From a virus: a stretch of 57,244 nucleotides of DNA. The notes under the pieces are model-generated. The model saw only the letters and a program-made list of their open reading frames with translations, had not been told where the DNA came from and made no database searches. The position numbers were made by a program, and so were the translations under genes. The DNA lies in the IMG/VR virus record IMGVR_UViG_3300044838_000003, positions 1 through 57,244 of that record; one strand, given 5' to 3'. This document shows positions 14,876 through 23,912 of this stretch, piece after piece (positions within the stretch are counted from its first letter, which is position 1; each line of letters starts with the position of its first letter).

Positions 14876-16956
14876 GCTACGATGAGCCAATCAACTGGGG
14901 CCCAACTGGAAAGCTGGTATATGAGAGGACGTATAGCAGGACGAAACCGGACGGCACCAAAGAAACCTGGCCTGAGACTGTCAGCCGAGTTGTGGATGGC
15001 AACCTTGCGCTGGTACCTGAGCGGTACCAAGACGAGGGGGAGCGAGAAGCCCTCGTCCGACTGATGACGGAGTTCAAGATCCTGCCAGCGGGTAGGCATC
15101 TGTGGGCGTCGGGCGTCAAGAACGCCCAACACCTGTTCAACTGCTGGGTCTCGGGGTGGACCGACAACCCGTCCGACCACTTCGAGTTCACGTTCATGCG
15201 ACTAATGGAAGGAGGGGGTGTCGGTGCAAATTACTCTAACCGTCTCATCCCGGACTATGGCCCGGTTCAACAGGATCTCCTGGTGGAGATCGTCTGCGAC
15301 GAGGAGCATCCAGACTACGAGCGTCTCCGGGACGCGGGTGTCCTCAGTAACGGATACGATCCGGATTGGTCCGGTGCTTTTGTCATTGAGGATAGTCGGG
15401 AAGGATGGGCTTCGGCCCTTGTGGACCTCGTTGACACCCACTACCGGGAAGAGGTAGAGCATGTACGCCGAGTTTATGACGTGTCTCGTGTGCGGGAGGC
15501 CGGTCGCAAGCTCCGTACGTTTGGCGGCAGAGCATCCGGTCCTCTTCCACTCGCCAGGATGCTCCTTGAGGTCAACGACATCCTCTCCGACATCGCCTAC
15601 GGATTAGGCAACCCATCTCTCGCAGGTAAATCGGGCAAGCTGACCGGGATGGACGCGATGGCTATCGACCACGCTATCGCTCAGTGCGTGGTGGCCGGCG
15701 GTGTCCGCAGGTCGGCGCGTATGTCGATGATGCACTGGCTGGACCCTCAGATCCGGGACTTCATCAGCTCCAAGTCCAGCGGGATCAACCACTGGACGAC
15801 GAACATCTCGGTGGAAGTTGACCAGGAGTTCTGGGATTCACTGGCAGGCCAGGGCGATACTAACGCCCAGGGCTGGGCAGAGAACGTGTTCAAGCGGATG
15901 ACCGAGGGGATGGTGCAGAATGGTGAACCAGGATTCTGGGACAGCAGTCTTTCAAACGAAGGTGGAAAGGGTGAGCCTAACCGGGTCGACTGCACTAACC
16001 CTTGTGGCGAGATCACCCTGGAATCGTGGGAGCCATGTAACCTTGGTCATGTCAATCTGGCGGCGTTTGTCCGGGATAACGGTAAAGTTGACACGCTGGG
16101 ACTCATCGTCGCTCACCGGCTGGTCACACGTTTTCTTGTACGAGCCACCTTTTCGGATGTCTCGGATGCAAAGAGTCGTGAAGTACTAGACCGGAACCGA
16201 CGCATCGGTGTCGGACACCTCGGAGTAGCGTCGTTCCTGTCCTTAACGGGTACTAAGTTCTCAGAGGCACCACGGTCCCAGCGGTTCCAGAACTTGTTGA
16301 CGGAGCTGGCCGAGGTTGTGGAGCGTGCGAGCGAGGAGTTCTCTCGCGAGCTGCGTATTCCGGCACCGGTAAAGACCCGGACTGTCGCCCCCACCGGGAC
16401 GATTGCCAAGATGCCGGGAGTCAGCGAGGGTATCCACCCAATCTTCTCGCGGTACTTCTTACGTCGGATCAGGTTCAGCAAGGTGGACCCCGCCCAGCTA
16501 GCCCAGCTCGACGGCCTAGAGGCCCAGGGCTACGACGTACAGGATGACCTGTACGCCGCTAACACCGCGGTGGTAACCATTCCTACCAAGGACAGCCTCT
16601 TAGAGGCTGTGGAGGCCATCTGGGGGGCAAAGCGGGCAGAGGAACTGGTCGAGGGGGCTAACGATCTTAGCTTGCACCAGCTCCTAGCGTTCCAAGAGCT
16701 GTACCAGTCTCACTGGGCAGACAACGCGGTGTCGTTCACCGCGAACATCGAGCAGGGGGTCGAGGCCCCGATGCTCGGAGAGATCGTCCAGCGTTTCGCT
16801 GGCCGGTTGAAGGGAGCTACGGTGTTCCCCGAGACCTCGATGGCTATGGCGCCTTATCAGGCGATCACCAGAGAGGTGTACGAAGCGTTCGAGGCGACCA
16901 GCGTCTCTGACGGGCTCGATGAAGAGTGCAAGCAAGGCGCTTGCCCAATCCGATAG
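14872..16956 (+). CDS. nrdJ: Adenosylcobalamin-dependent ribonucleotide reductase (class II)
   Basis: 694 residues from a GTG in the previous stop. It has the ten-stranded barrel features of class II reductases: NCWVSGW early, [10 protein letters not shown] with the active-site Cys, [17 protein letters not shown] (nucleotide-binding turn), and a C-terminal CKQGACPIR redox pair. It converts ribonucleotides to deoxyribonucleotides using vitamin B12 and needs no oxygen-dependent small subunit. It feeds replication together with dCMP deaminase. Length is normal for phage NrdJ. Confidence 0.95.
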   Translation: MSYDEPINWGPTGKLVYERTYSRTKPDGTKETWPETVSRVVDGNLALVPERYQDEGEREALVRLMTEFKILPAGRHLWASGVKNAQHLFNCWVSGWTDNPSDHFEFTFMRLMEGGGVGANYSNRLIPDYGPVQQDLLVEIVCDEEHPDYERLRDAGVLSNGYDPDWSGAFVIEDSREGWASALVDLVDTHYREEVEHVRRVYDVSRVREAGRKLRTFGGRASGPLPLARMLLEVNDILSDIAYGLGNPSLAGKSGKLTGMDAMAIDHAIAQCVVAGGVRRSARMSMMHWLDPQIRDFISSKSSGINHWTTNISVEVDQEFWDSLAGQGDTNAQGWAENVFKRMTEGMVQNGEPGFWDSSLSNEGGKGEPNRVDCTNPCGEITLESWEPCNLGHVNLAAFVRDNGKVDTLGLIVAHRLVTRFLVRATFSDVSDAKSREVLDRNRRIGVGHLGVASFLSLTGTKFSEAPRSQRFQNLLTELAEVVERASEEFSRELRIPAPVKTRTVAPTGTIAKMPGVSEGIHPIFSRYFLRRIRFSKVDPAQLAQLDGLEAQGYDVQDDLYAANTAVVTIPTKDSLLEAVEAIWGAKRAEELVEGANDLSLHQLLAFQELYQSHWADNAVSFTANIEQGVEAPMLGEIVQRFAGRLKGATVFPETSMAMAPYQAITREVYEAFEATSVSDGLDEECKQGACPIR

Positions 16957-16965
16957 GGGATACAA

Positions 16966-17490
16966 ATGACGGCAGCAGTACCAGACCCATTCGGCGCGCA
17001 GGCAGCCCCAGTGGCACCAGCACCCGAGGAAGCACAACAGCAGACCCCGCCGAGCGATCCTTGGCAGTCCGCTCCCGCCCCGGCCGTAGCTCCCCCGCAC
17101 ACGATCGTGCAGGGTGCCGACGGCAAGGTCGTCCTCACCTTCAAGGGTGGCGGCGGCTTCGAGGCACCGTGGGTGGTTGTTCACGCGAACAACCTCGAAG
17201 AGGCCCTCAGCTACGTCACCGAGAACGGTGAGCGGCTGCTCGACCTGTTCAACCGCGTCCAGGCAGCGGCCACGCTGTTCCGTGGCGGCGCCCCGCTGTC
17301 GGCACCGTCCGCTCCGCGGGAGTCCGCTCCCGCTGCGGCTGTTGGACCGCCTCCGGGCAGCCCAGCGATGCCCGCAGGCTACACCTACGTCACCAAGGTG
17401 AAGAACGGTCGGCCGTGGCACGGCTACTTCCCGTCCGACGCCCAGAAGGCGGCTGGCGAGAAGGCCATCTTCTTCGACCCGCCCAAGTAA
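16966..17490 (+). CDS. Pro/Ala-rich hypothetical protein, 174 aa
   Basis: A low-complexity N-terminal half rich in Pro, Ala and Gln, then a compact domain (VVLTFKGGGGFEAPWVVV), another Pro/Ser/Ala linker, and a short C-terminal module (VKNGRPWHGYFPSDAQ). Two small domains joined by flexible linkers fit a binding protein, for example of single-stranded DNA, but nothing proves it. It follows the reductase by 9 bases. The 120 bases after it hold a CCGGA...TCCGG hairpin and no gene. Confidence 0.65.
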   Translation: MTAAVPDPFGAQAAPVAPAPEEAQQQTPPSDPWQSAPAPAVAPPHTIVQGADGKVVLTFKGGGGFEAPWVVVHANNLEEALSYVTENGERLLDLFNRVQAAATLFRGGAPLSAPSAPRESAPAAAVGPPPGSPAMPAGYTYVTKVKNGRPWHGYFPSDAQKAAGEKAIFFDPPK

Positions 17491-17611
17491 ACTCTGCGGG
17501 GCCGGGGTCCGGATGATAGTCCGGTGAAAGGTCCGTGTTGATTGTGACCGCCCCGCCCGCAGCCCAACCAAGAGAGCCCGCCGTAGCGACGGTGGACCGA
17601 GAGGAGCCGTC

Positions 17612-17878
17612 ATGGCCCAACACGTCACGATCGTCCTCGCCTCCGGTGGTGCTATGCACTACCACGGTGAGGTCATGTACGACCCGTCCGAGGGTATCTT
17701 GGTGGTCGATCTCTTGGAGACCGAAGCCATCGCCCACTTCCCAGTCAAAGAGGGCTTCGTCGTCTCGTGGATCACCAGCGAGATGGACGATGAGGAAGCC
17801 CACATACGTAAGGAGCTGGCCGAAGAGGCTCGCCGCAAGTACCGAGAGGAGAACCCAGATGGTGGACTTGATCATTAA
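17612..17878 (+). CDS. Hypothetical protein, 88 aa
   Basis: Starts after GAGAGGAG; a CGTAGCG motif 30 nt upstream gives a loose third version of the leader seen at 8738 and 12013. The protein has beta strands first (VTIVLASGGAMHYHGEV) and an acidic/basic helix at the end. Function unknown. Overlaps the next gene by 20 bases. Confidence 0.65.
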   Translation: MAQHVTIVLASGGAMHYHGEVMYDPSEGILVVDLLETEAIAHFPVKEGFVVSWITSEMDDEEAHIRKELAEEARRKYREENPDGGLDH

Positions 17879-18362
17879 GAACGATGGGCCGTCGCCCATC
17901 TTCACCGCGCTGCTCACCGAGCTGTCGGTCGTGTTCCAAGAGCGGGATGATTTCCGCGACGAGGTGGAGCGCCTTACCTCCGAGCAGGGGGAGCTGGCAG
18001 GACTTCGCAACGAGGTCGGCGCCTACGCCAACCGCTTGCTGGACCAGGACAGCGAGATCGCCCGTCTTCAGGAGCAGTATGCTGAGACGGCAGAGGAGAC
18101 CTACCAGCGGGGAAAGCTGATCTCCAGGCTGCGGGAAGAGCTGGCCGCAGCCAAGCGCGTCTTCGGGGATGCGTTCGGCCACGGAGAGACTGGCCCGACC
18201 CGCAAGAACCGCCCGAAGCTGACGCCGGCACAGGCCGGCGGCATCCGCAGCATGGTTCGGAATGGTTCCGAGCGCAAGCACGTTGCATGGGTGTACGGAG
18301 TTCACCCCACCACCGTCACGAGGATCGTGAACGGGACCTACCACCGAGAGGTAAGCGCATGA
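17859..18362 (+). CDS. Coiled-coil protein with C-terminal helix-turn-helix
   Basis: 167 residues. Residues 20-100 form a long coiled coil (FQERDDFRDEVERL, LLDQDSEIARLQEQY), and the C-terminal 45 residues give a resolvase/Xre-like helix-turn-helix: LTPAQAGGIRSMV and VAWVYGVHPTTVTRIVNG. A dimeric DNA-binding regulator or origin/operator binder is likely; it could be one reader of the repeats in the 54 kb region, which is speculation. Confidence 0.75.
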   Translation: MVDLIIKNDGPSPIFTALLTELSVVFQERDDFRDEVERLTSEQGELAGLRNEVGAYANRLLDQDSEIARLQEQYAETAEETYQRGKLISRLREELAAAKRVFGDAFGHGETGPTRKNRPKLTPAQAGGIRSMVRNGSERKHVAWVYGVHPTTVTRIVNGTYHREVSA

Positions 18363-18646
18363 GCATCAAGGCACACGAGATCGAGACGATCACCAACGTG
18401 GTAGCTCCTACCATCGCGTCGCTGGCGCTGTCGGCCACCACCGCCAAGTACGAGTCCACCTCCGTCTTCACAGGCGCGGAGTTCGAGGCCGAGTTCCAGG
18501 AAGAGGTCGACCGGATCGCGGACGGCTTCAAGGATGCTCTGAACAACGTCGAGGGCGCCATCGAAGAGCCCGAGGTACCGGACTTCCTGCGGGCCCTCGG
18601 CCTGGGCGACGTGCTGGCCGATCTCGAATCCAACCCGTTCGGGTGA
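18359..18646 (+). CDS. Acidic helical protein, 95 aa
   Basis: A strongly acidic protein (many Glu/Asp) with helices such as FEAEFQEEVDRIADGF. It overlaps its neighbours by 4 bases. An acidic phage protein may mimic DNA or bind a partner; nothing more can be said. Confidence 0.65.
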   Translation: MSIKAHEIETITNVVAPTIASLALSATTAKYESTSVFTGAEFEAEFQEEVDRIADGFKDALNNVEGAIEEPEVPDFLRALGLGDVLADLESNPFG

Positions 18647-19245
18647 CCGACGCGGCGGCGGTTACCACCGCTAACCCGTTCTCGTTTCAACCGTGGCCCA
18701 AACTGCCACGGTTGAACCGGGAGATCATCGTCACCGAGAAGATCGACGGGACCAACGCTGCCATCCAGTTCGATGAGGATGGCAACTGGGCAACCCAGTC
18801 TCGGAAGCGGCTGATCACTCCGGGCAAGGACACGGACAACTACGGCTTCGCCGCGTGGGTCGAAGAGAACCACGAGGACCTGTTCATCGACTTGGGTCCT
18901 GGGATTCACTTCGGCGAGTGGTGGGGCAAGGGCATCCTCCGGAACTACGGGCTGGACCATCGACGGTTCAGCCTCTTCAACACCAGCCGTTGGGCGGGCG
19001 TCAACTTCATCACACCGAAGGTACGCACCGTTCCGGTCCTCTACCGAGGCCCGAACCGCACCGCGGAAATAACCCTGGTCGGTCTGATGTTGAGGATGAA
19101 TGGCAGCGTTGCCATGCCGGGGTTCGACAAGCCAGAGGGCATCGTGGTGTTCCACACCGCGGCCAACCAGATGTTCAAGGTCACCCTCGAAGACGACGAG
19201 AACCCGAAGAGCGTCCTACCAGGAGCAGGTGATCCGATTGGCTGA
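18643..19245 (+). CDS. RNA ligase-like nucleotidyltransferase
   Basis: 200 residues from a GTG. Motif I KIDGTN supplies the lysine that becomes AMP-linked, motif III-like FGEWWGKGI follows, then PEGIVV (motif IV) and FKVTLE (motif V, with lysine). This matches the covalent nucleotidyltransferase family of T4 Rnl2-type RNA ligases, here short and without a clear C-terminal domain. It may reseal cut tRNAs or act in RNA repair; phage tRNAs are encoded at 49 kb. Confidence 0.8.
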   Translation: MTDAAAVTTANPFSFQPWPKLPRLNREIIVTEKIDGTNAAIQFDEDGNWATQSRKRLITPGKDTDNYGFAAWVEENHEDLFIDLGPGIHFGEWWGKGILRNYGLDHRRFSLFNTSRWAGVNFITPKVRTVPVLYRGPNRTAEITLVGLMLRMNGSVAMPGFDKPEGIVVFHTAANQMFKVTLEDDENPKSVLPGAGDPIG

Positions 19246-19573
19246 TCGACTGACTTGTCTCCTGATCCGTCCGATCCAGGACGACCTTCCCATCGACGTG
19301 CAGGCTGTCGGCCTGCGCGAAGAGGCGCTGCTGGCTATGGAGAAGGTAGCCGACGTGGAGCGTTCCTCGCTCCGCTACAAGCACGCCTCGGACAACGCCA
19401 CCATCCTGCTGGACAACGGTACGATGATCAGTCTGTGGCAACACAACAGCATCGGAGCACTATTCCGGGCTGATGGGAAGGTCCACAAGGAAGTGGTCCT
19501 GCCGAGCTACGAGCACGAGGAATCAAAACGGCACTGGACTACGGTGTCGTTCGAGCGCGACGGTATGTTCTAG
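19229..19573 (+). CDS. Hypothetical protein, 114 aa
   Basis: Start chosen at GTG 19229 after AGGAG; a TTG at 19238 has better spacing. It overlaps the ligase gene by 17 bases. The protein is soluble with strands (NATILLDNGTMISLWQHNS) and no known motif. Coupled to the ligase, perhaps a partner. Confidence 0.6.
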   Translation: MIRLADRLTCLLIRPIQDDLPIDVQAVGLREEALLAMEKVADVERSSLRYKHASDNATILLDNGTMISLWQHNSIGALFRADGKVHKEVVLPSYEHEESKRHWTTVSFERDGMF

Positions 19574-19581
19574 GAGGAAAC

Positions 19582-21399
19582 GTGATCGTTATCGAAGAGA
19601 CCGTTGCCGGTAGTCCGGTGACGATCAACGTCCTAGAGGACATCGAAGACATCGAGGCAGTCGAGGGGTTCGTCGCCAAGCACGGCGGCGAGCTTCTCGG
19701 CCTCGACACCGAGACCACCGGTCTCGACATCTACGTGAAGGACTACCGCATCCGTCTGTTCCAGTTTGGAACGGCCCGCGAGTCCTTCGTCATCCCGATG
19801 GACGAGCACAAGTTCGACGGGACGGCCCGCATGGTGCTCGACAAGTGCGAGCAGTTCGTGCTGCACAACGCCAGCTTCGACTTGCAGGTCCTAGCCCAGA
19901 CGTTGGAGTACCCGATGGATAAGCTGTGGCCGAAGGTCACGGACACCTACACCCTCGCTCACCTGGTGGAGTCCAGGGCCAAGAAGGAAGGTGGCATCGA
20001 CAAGAAGCTAGAGAATCTGGCCGAGTACTACATCTCGCCCGAGGACGCGGAGCGGATCAAGGGCCAGATCCCCGCGCTGGCCGCGAAGTACAAGGCCACC
20101 AGGGTCACGATCTGGAAGAAGGTGGACCAGTTTGACCGCGACTACCTCACCTACGCTGGCATGGACCCGGTGTGGGCCGTACGACTACACGAGATCCTCT
20201 ACCCGCTGGTGCCGAAGGTCTCGCTGGGTCTCCTACCCTTCGAGCGAGAGGTCGCACGGGTCTGCTCGAAGATGGAGCAAAACGGGTTCCTCTTGGACGT
20301 GGAGTACACCACGAAGTTCCGCGACGAGCTGAAAGCGGCCGAGTCGATCCAGAAGGAGATCGCCTCGTCGTTCGGGGTAGAGCGTGTCTCGGCTAACGCC
20401 GAGGTCATCGAGGCCCTAGAGCAGTTCGGGGTCACCATCGACGGTCGTACTCCTGGTGGAGACAAGCAGGTCAACGACGCATTCTTGCAGCGCGTCGTGG
20501 CTGGCGGGGGCCAGGCCGGTGAGCTGGCTGCTGCGGTCATCGCAGCCAAGCGGATCGGCAAGCAGCGTACCTCGTGGATCGAGAACTTCCTGAAGGGCCG
20601 CGACCCGAGCGATCGGGTCCACCCCCACATCCACCCGCTGCAAGCACGTACCGGCCGGATGAGCATCAGCAATCCGGCCACCCAGCAGCTCCCTAGCGAC
20701 CGTTGGGAGGTTCGGCGATGCTTCCTAGCCGACGAGGGCCATTCGATCGCCAGCGTGGACTACGCGTCCCAGGAACTACGTGTCCTAGCCGCGTTGTCCG
20801 GGGACCGGACGATGAGCACCGCGCTACTGCGCGGAGACAACCTCCACTTGCTGACCGCCCGAGCCGCTTTCGGGAACCACATCACCAAGGAGATGAACGA
20901 GTACAAGTACGGGAAGACGACGAACTTCTCGAAGGTGTACGGCGGCGGTGCGAAGAGCATCGCGGAGAAGTTCGACCTGCCGTTCCCGGTCGCCAAGAAG
21001 ATCGTTGACGCGTTCGACAACACCTACAAGGAGGTGCCGGTATTCTCAGCGAAACTCCAAGCGGAGGCGACGAAGACGGGATACATCGTGACGCCGACAG
21101 GTCGCCGTCTCGCTGTGGATGCAGATCGTGCCTACTCGGCGCTGAACTACGTGATCCAGTCAACGAGTCGGGATGTTACCGCGTCGGCGTTACTCCGTCT
21201 GGACGCGGAAGGTTTTACCCCGTATCTCCGACTCCCTATCCACGACGAGGTTTTGGCGAGCCTGCCTGCCGACAAGGCTGAGTGGGGCGCCAACCGCATC
21301 GGGGAGATCATGCGACACCAGATGGGCGCGATGCCCATCACCACCGACGCTGAAGTGGGACTCCGGTCCTGGGGCAGCCTATACGGAGCGGACTACTGA
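19582..21399 (+). CDS. polA: DNA polymerase I (family A)
   Basis: 605 residues from a GTG, preceded by AGGAGGAAAC. The N-terminal part is a 3'-5' exonuclease (LDTETTGLD, later NASFDLQVL, and YAGMDPVWAV). The polymerase part has motif A (VDYASQELRVLAALSGD, with A-S in place of the usual S-Q), motif B (KTTNFSKVYGGGAKSI) and motif C (IHDEVLAS). No 5' nuclease domain, as in phage replicative polymerases of T7 and L5 type. It replicates the phage genome. Confidence 0.95.
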   Translation: MIVIEETVAGSPVTINVLEDIEDIEAVEGFVAKHGGELLGLDTETTGLDIYVKDYRIRLFQFGTARESFVIPMDEHKFDGTARMVLDKCEQFVLHNASFDLQVLAQTLEYPMDKLWPKVTDTYTLAHLVESRAKKEGGIDKKLENLAEYYISPEDAERIKGQIPALAAKYKATRVTIWKKVDQFDRDYLTYAGMDPVWAVRLHEILYPLVPKVSLGLLPFEREVARVCSKMEQNGFLLDVEYTTKFRDELKAAESIQKEIASSFGVERVSANAEVIEALEQFGVTIDGRTPGGDKQVNDAFLQRVVAGGGQAGELAAAVIAAKRIGKQRTSWIENFLKGRDPSDRVHPHIHPLQARTGRMSISNPATQQLPSDRWEVRRCFLADEGHSIASVDYASQELRVLAALSGDRTMSTALLRGDNLHLLTARAAFGNHITKEMNEYKYGKTTNFSKVYGGGAKSIAEKFDLPFPVAKKIVDAFDNTYKEVPVFSAKLQAEATKTGYIVTPTGRRLAVDADRAYSALNYVIQSTSRDVTASALLRLDAEGFTPYLRLPIHDEVLASLPADKAEWGANRIGEIMRHQMGAMPITTDAEVGLRSWGSLYGADY

Positions 21400-21611
21400 T
21401 GGCTACAGATAGCAGCGAGAAGATGCTCCGCATTCCCCCCTTTCCTGGGTGGTTCGCGGAGCTGACTGACGCGGACTACTTCGGGGTCAACCCCGATTTC
21501 GTCTACCTCACCCTGAGTACCAAGATCTCCAAGCAGGAGATCGCCGATGGCAAGTGGGACATGGGTCAGATCACGGCCAAGCTGAAGGAGGTGTTCGATG
21601 GGAATGGATGA
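21399..21611 (+). CDS. Small hypothetical protein, 70 aa
   Basis: Starts at the polymerase stop. Balanced composition with PPFPGWFAELTDADYF; no recognisable domain. Overlaps the next gene by 14 bases. Confidence 0.65.
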   Translation: MATDSSEKMLRIPPFPGWFAELTDADYFGVNPDFVYLTLSTKISKQEIADGKWDMGQITAKLKEVFDGNG

Positions 21612-21981
21612 CCGGGACTTCATGGACATGATGTACCAGGGCATGACCAAGACGACCCACGCCGAGACGGCCTACTGGGGGTTCGAGCCCGACCTCTCCG
21701 AGCGCGGGTTCGACATCTTCTACGTGGACCAGTCTGCGCCCGACGAGAAGCAGATCCTAGGCTGGGTCGAGCACGAGGTGGACGCGGCTTTTATCACCGC
21801 GGTCCACGGAGCCTTCCCGGACATACACCGACGCTGGCTGATGGCCCTAGACGAAGCGGAGCAAAAGGATGCGGAGAAGGATGAAGCGGAGTCTACTGCC
21901 GCCGACCTCTCGGAGCGCCTCGGCGCCTACGAGGCCAGGTACGGGATCGAGGACTGGCATGGCAAAGCAAGCGGGTCGTAA
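21598..21981 (+). CDS. Hypothetical protein, 127 aa
   Basis: An acidic protein with a folded first half (WGFEPDLSERGFDIFYVDQ) and a charged coiled-coil second half (AEQKDAEKDEAESTAADLSE). No domain recognised. Confidence 0.65.
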   Translation: MGMDDRDFMDMMYQGMTKTTHAETAYWGFEPDLSERGFDIFYVDQSAPDEKQILGWVEHEVDAAFITAVHGAFPDIHRRWLMALDEAEQKDAEKDEAESTAADLSERLGAYEARYGIEDWHGKASGS

Positions 21982-22036
21982 GCCACCTCCTGGACCGCCG
22001 TACAACGTGGTTGACCTGAAGGAGTTGGGACGATGA
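21959..22036 (+). CDS. Micro-ORF, 25 aa
   Basis: MAKQAGRKPPPGPPYNVV... overlaps the previous gene by 23 and the next by 4 bases. It contains the GGAG that could serve the next gene. Basic and Pro-rich; possibly translated, uncertain. Confidence 0.4.
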   Translation: MAKQAGRKPPPGPPYNVVDLKELGR

Positions 22037-22383
22037 TGTTCATACCGTGGTTCGACGTGGAGCACATCGCCGGCGATACCTCTTGGATCGCCGCGCTGTC
22101 GGTTACCATCGTCAACGACGACCACGAACGCAACGTCCGAGAGATCTATTCGGGCGGTCAGGTAGTCAAGACCAAAGTCTCAGCCGCCGAGATCTTCGAG
22201 CGGATGGGCGCTGCTATCGAAGGAGCCCGCAATGCCGAACTGGAAGCTATGGCGCAAGCGGGGACTGAGATTCCCGAACGGAATCCCGAGGGTGGCAGTA
22301 CCATCGTCACCGACGAAGCCGGAATCACGCACGGTACTCTTCTCGACGGTAGACCGTTCACCATCGAGGGCACCAGAGACTAG
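22033..22383 (+). CDS. Hypothetical protein, 116 aa
   Basis: A soluble protein (FIPWFDVEHIAGDTSW...) with a helical middle (AAEIFERMGAAIEGARNAELEAM) and a beta-rich end. No family recognised. It is overlapped over its last 150 bases by the next gene. Confidence 0.65.
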   Translation: MMFIPWFDVEHIAGDTSWIAALSVTIVNDDHERNVREIYSGGQVVKTKVSAAEIFERMGAAIEGARNAELEAMAQAGTEIPERNPEGGSTIVTDEAGITHGTLLDGRPFTIEGTRD

Positions 22384-22642
22384 GTACTGGGACGAGCACT
22401 ACAACTGGCTGCCCGAGGATTTCTTCGACATCACCCCGTGGCTCGGGGCGCTGGGAATCATACAGCTCTGGGCGGTGTTAACCCTAGCAGACGCAGAACA
22501 CGAGGAGGACTACTACCGCGGAGCGGTGGAGGTTCCTCCTCTGGAAGGAGAAACCGATGCCGCACCCATACTGGCCGACGACCAGCGATGGTACGATGAC
22601 GGTGGCCGAGGCGATCCAGATCGCCCGTCCGGGCTGGCATGA
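22232..22642 (+). CDS. Membrane-associated hypothetical protein
   Basis: Up to 136 residues. The part beyond 22383 reads like protein: RYWDEHYNWLPEDFF, then a hydrophobic helix (WLGALGIIQLWAVLTLA), then an acidic tail. The part before that runs inside the previous gene in another frame, so the start is unclear (ATG 22232 or GTG 22292). Confidence 0.5.
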   Translation: MPNWKLWRKRGLRFPNGIPRVAVPSSPTKPESRTVLFSTVDRSPSRAPETRYWDEHYNWLPEDFFDITPWLGALGIIQLWAVLTLADAEHEEDYYRGAVEVPPLEGETDAAPILADDQRWYDDGGRGDPDRPSGLA

Positions 22643-23051
22643 GTACTTCCTCGGGATCGCCCGAGCAGCAGCCGCCCGTAGCGACTGTGTTCGATCGAAA
22701 GTGGGAGCTGTTCTTGTCCGAGAGCGTCGTGTACGCTCTACCGGGTACAACGGGGCACCGGCCGGAATGGCTGGTTGTGGGACATGTCCAAGGGCGAGGT
22801 CCGTGGTTGCACCTCTCTCCGGGGGATACGATACTCCTGGGGCGGCAGGAGCTTGTGTGGCCGTCCACGCGGAAGTCAACGCTGTCCTTTACGCCGAGCG
22901 CAGCGATGTCGTCGGCAGCACTGTCTACGTTACTCGCGGGCCCTGTGCGGCCTGCACCAAAACCTGCCGCGCCGCGGGAGTCCACTTCATCGTCTGGCCT
23001 GTTGAGGACGTTGGTTCAATTGTCGTCCAAGATCTGAGGGTGAGCTGCTGA
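22557..23051 (+). CDS. dCMP deaminase
   Basis: 164 residues with GGAAGGAG before the ATG. HAEVNAV (zinc His and catalytic Glu) and GPCAAC (two zinc Cys) define the cytidine/dCMP deaminase family; CGTCPRAR upstream resembles the extra zinc site of phage dCMP deaminases. It makes dUMP for dTMP synthesis. No thymidylate synthase was seen here, so the host enzyme would complete the step. Confidence 0.9.
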   Translation: MPHPYWPTTSDGTMTVAEAIQIARPGWHEYFLGIARAAAARSDCVRSKVGAVLVRERRVRSTGYNGAPAGMAGCGTCPRARSVVAPLSGGYDTPGAAGACVAVHAEVNAVLYAERSDVVGSTVYVTRGPCAACTKTCRAAGVHFIVWPVEDVGSIVVQDLRVSC

Positions 23052-23323
23052 TGTGGCCCAACAACGATCCGGAGATGATGCAGATACTCTCCGACCACCC
23101 GCTGCCCATACCGGACAGCTTCACCAAGCTGCCGATCCAGAAGATCGGTGTGGTCGTCAACGTGTCCACCGAGGTGTTCGAGCAGGCCGAGAAGGACCGG
23201 CTGGACTTCCTGTTCTACATGACCCACCGCGAGGAGATCAAGGCCCAGAACGCAGCGTTCGCCACGTACTGGCCTAACCACCCGTCCTTCGACAACCCGA
23301 ACATCGTGAGAGGATACAACTGA
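23051..23323 (+). CDS. Hypothetical protein, 90 aa
   Basis: Begins 1 base into the deaminase stop and ends at the next start. Mixed composition with VFEQAEKDRLDFLFYM. No domain recognised. Confidence 0.65.
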   Translation: MWPNNDPEMMQILSDHPLPIPDSFTKLPIQKIGVVVNVSTEVFEQAEKDRLDFLFYMTHREEIKAQNAAFATYWPNHPSFDNPNIVRGYN

Positions 23324-23499
23324 TGAGGATCAAGAAACTACGCCGCGAGCTGAAGCAGGAGCTGAAGGACCACGGCAACATCGAGGTCGAGATGGCCCAG
23401 TACGGCGGCTACGGCAACGAGGCCCGCGTCGATGGTACCGAGCTGCTGCGGCGCTACAACTACGGTACCGAGCTGCCCCCGGTGCTGCGTCTCTGGTGA
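23323..23499 (+). CDS. Small hypothetical protein, 58 aa
   Basis: A basic helix (MRIKKLRRELKQELK) followed by a Gly/Tyr-rich stretch. It starts in the stop of the gene before (TGATG). Function unknown. Confidence 0.6.
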   Translation: MRIKKLRRELKQELKDHGNIEVEMAQYGGYGNEARVDGTELLRRYNYGTELPPVLRLW

Positions 23500-23503
23500 T
23501 CCG

Positions 23504-23656
23504 ATGAGGCCCAGTACGGACTACGAGTACCGGTTCGACATACCCTACGTGGTGATCGACTGGTACCGTCCCAACCAGGTTAGGCCCGTCTTCACCACCA
23601 TCCGTCCAAAGCCCACCAGGGGAAAGCACAGTAAACGGCCCTGGTTTCTCTTCTAG
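23504..23656 (+). CDS. Small hypothetical protein, 50 aa
   Basis: The last + strand gene before the terminators. A 50-residue protein with Tyr-rich strands (DYEYRFDIPYVVIDWY) and a basic C-terminus. No family recognised. Confidence 0.55.
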   Translation: MRPSTDYEYRFDIPYVVIDWYRPNQVRPVFTTIRPKPTRGKHSKRPWFLF

Positions 23657-23659
23657 CCC

Positions 23660-23678
23660 TTCGCCCCACCAGGGCGAA
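23660..23678 (+). terminator. Hairpin after the last early gene
   Basis: A 7-bp stem, TTCGCCC with GGGCGAA, loop of 5, beginning 4 bases after the stop of the 50-aa gene. No T-run follows, so it probably assists the stronger terminator 40 bases on. Confidence 0.45.
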
Positions 23679-23718
23679 TGGCGATACGAGGGGCCACAAG
23701 CCGCTCTAACGCAAGAAA

Positions 23719-23756
23719 CCCCCTCCCGGACCACATTGGTCTGGGAGGGGGCTTTT
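23719..23756. terminator. Bidirectional rho-independent terminator
   Basis: A stem of about 14-15 bp, CCCCCTCCC-GGACCA against TGGTCTGGGAGGGGG, with a 3-nt loop, followed by CTTTTC on the + strand and preceded by AAGAAA (TTTCTT on the - strand). It sits between the ends of the early (+) and late (-) units. Confidence 0.85.
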
Positions 23757-23768
23757 CGTCGTTCTGGG

Positions 23769-23912
23769 TTAGGAGGGGTTGGGCAGGGACGCTATCGCAG
23801 CCTCGACGGCTGCCCGTACTTGCTCGACCGTGAAGAGCTTGTTGGGGTCCGGGGCGGGAACATCGTTCTCATCCAGCGGGACGCTGGTCATCGGTAGCTC
23901 GTGAAGGCCCAT
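23769..23912 (-). CDS. Small protein after the last minor tail protein, 47 aa
   Basis: MGLHELPMTSVPLDENDVPA... , an acidic N-terminus then a helix (FTVEQVRAAVEAAIASL). It overlaps the upstream tail gene stop by 1 base (TGATG). Possibly a small tail-associated protein. Confidence 0.55.
   Translation of the reverse strand: MGLHELPMTSVPLDENDVPAPDPNKLFTVEQVRAAVEAAIASLPNPS

Noticed and set aside
22639-23037. 132-codon frame inside the dCMP deaminase region
   Set aside because: Alternate frame of a gene with intact deaminase motifs.
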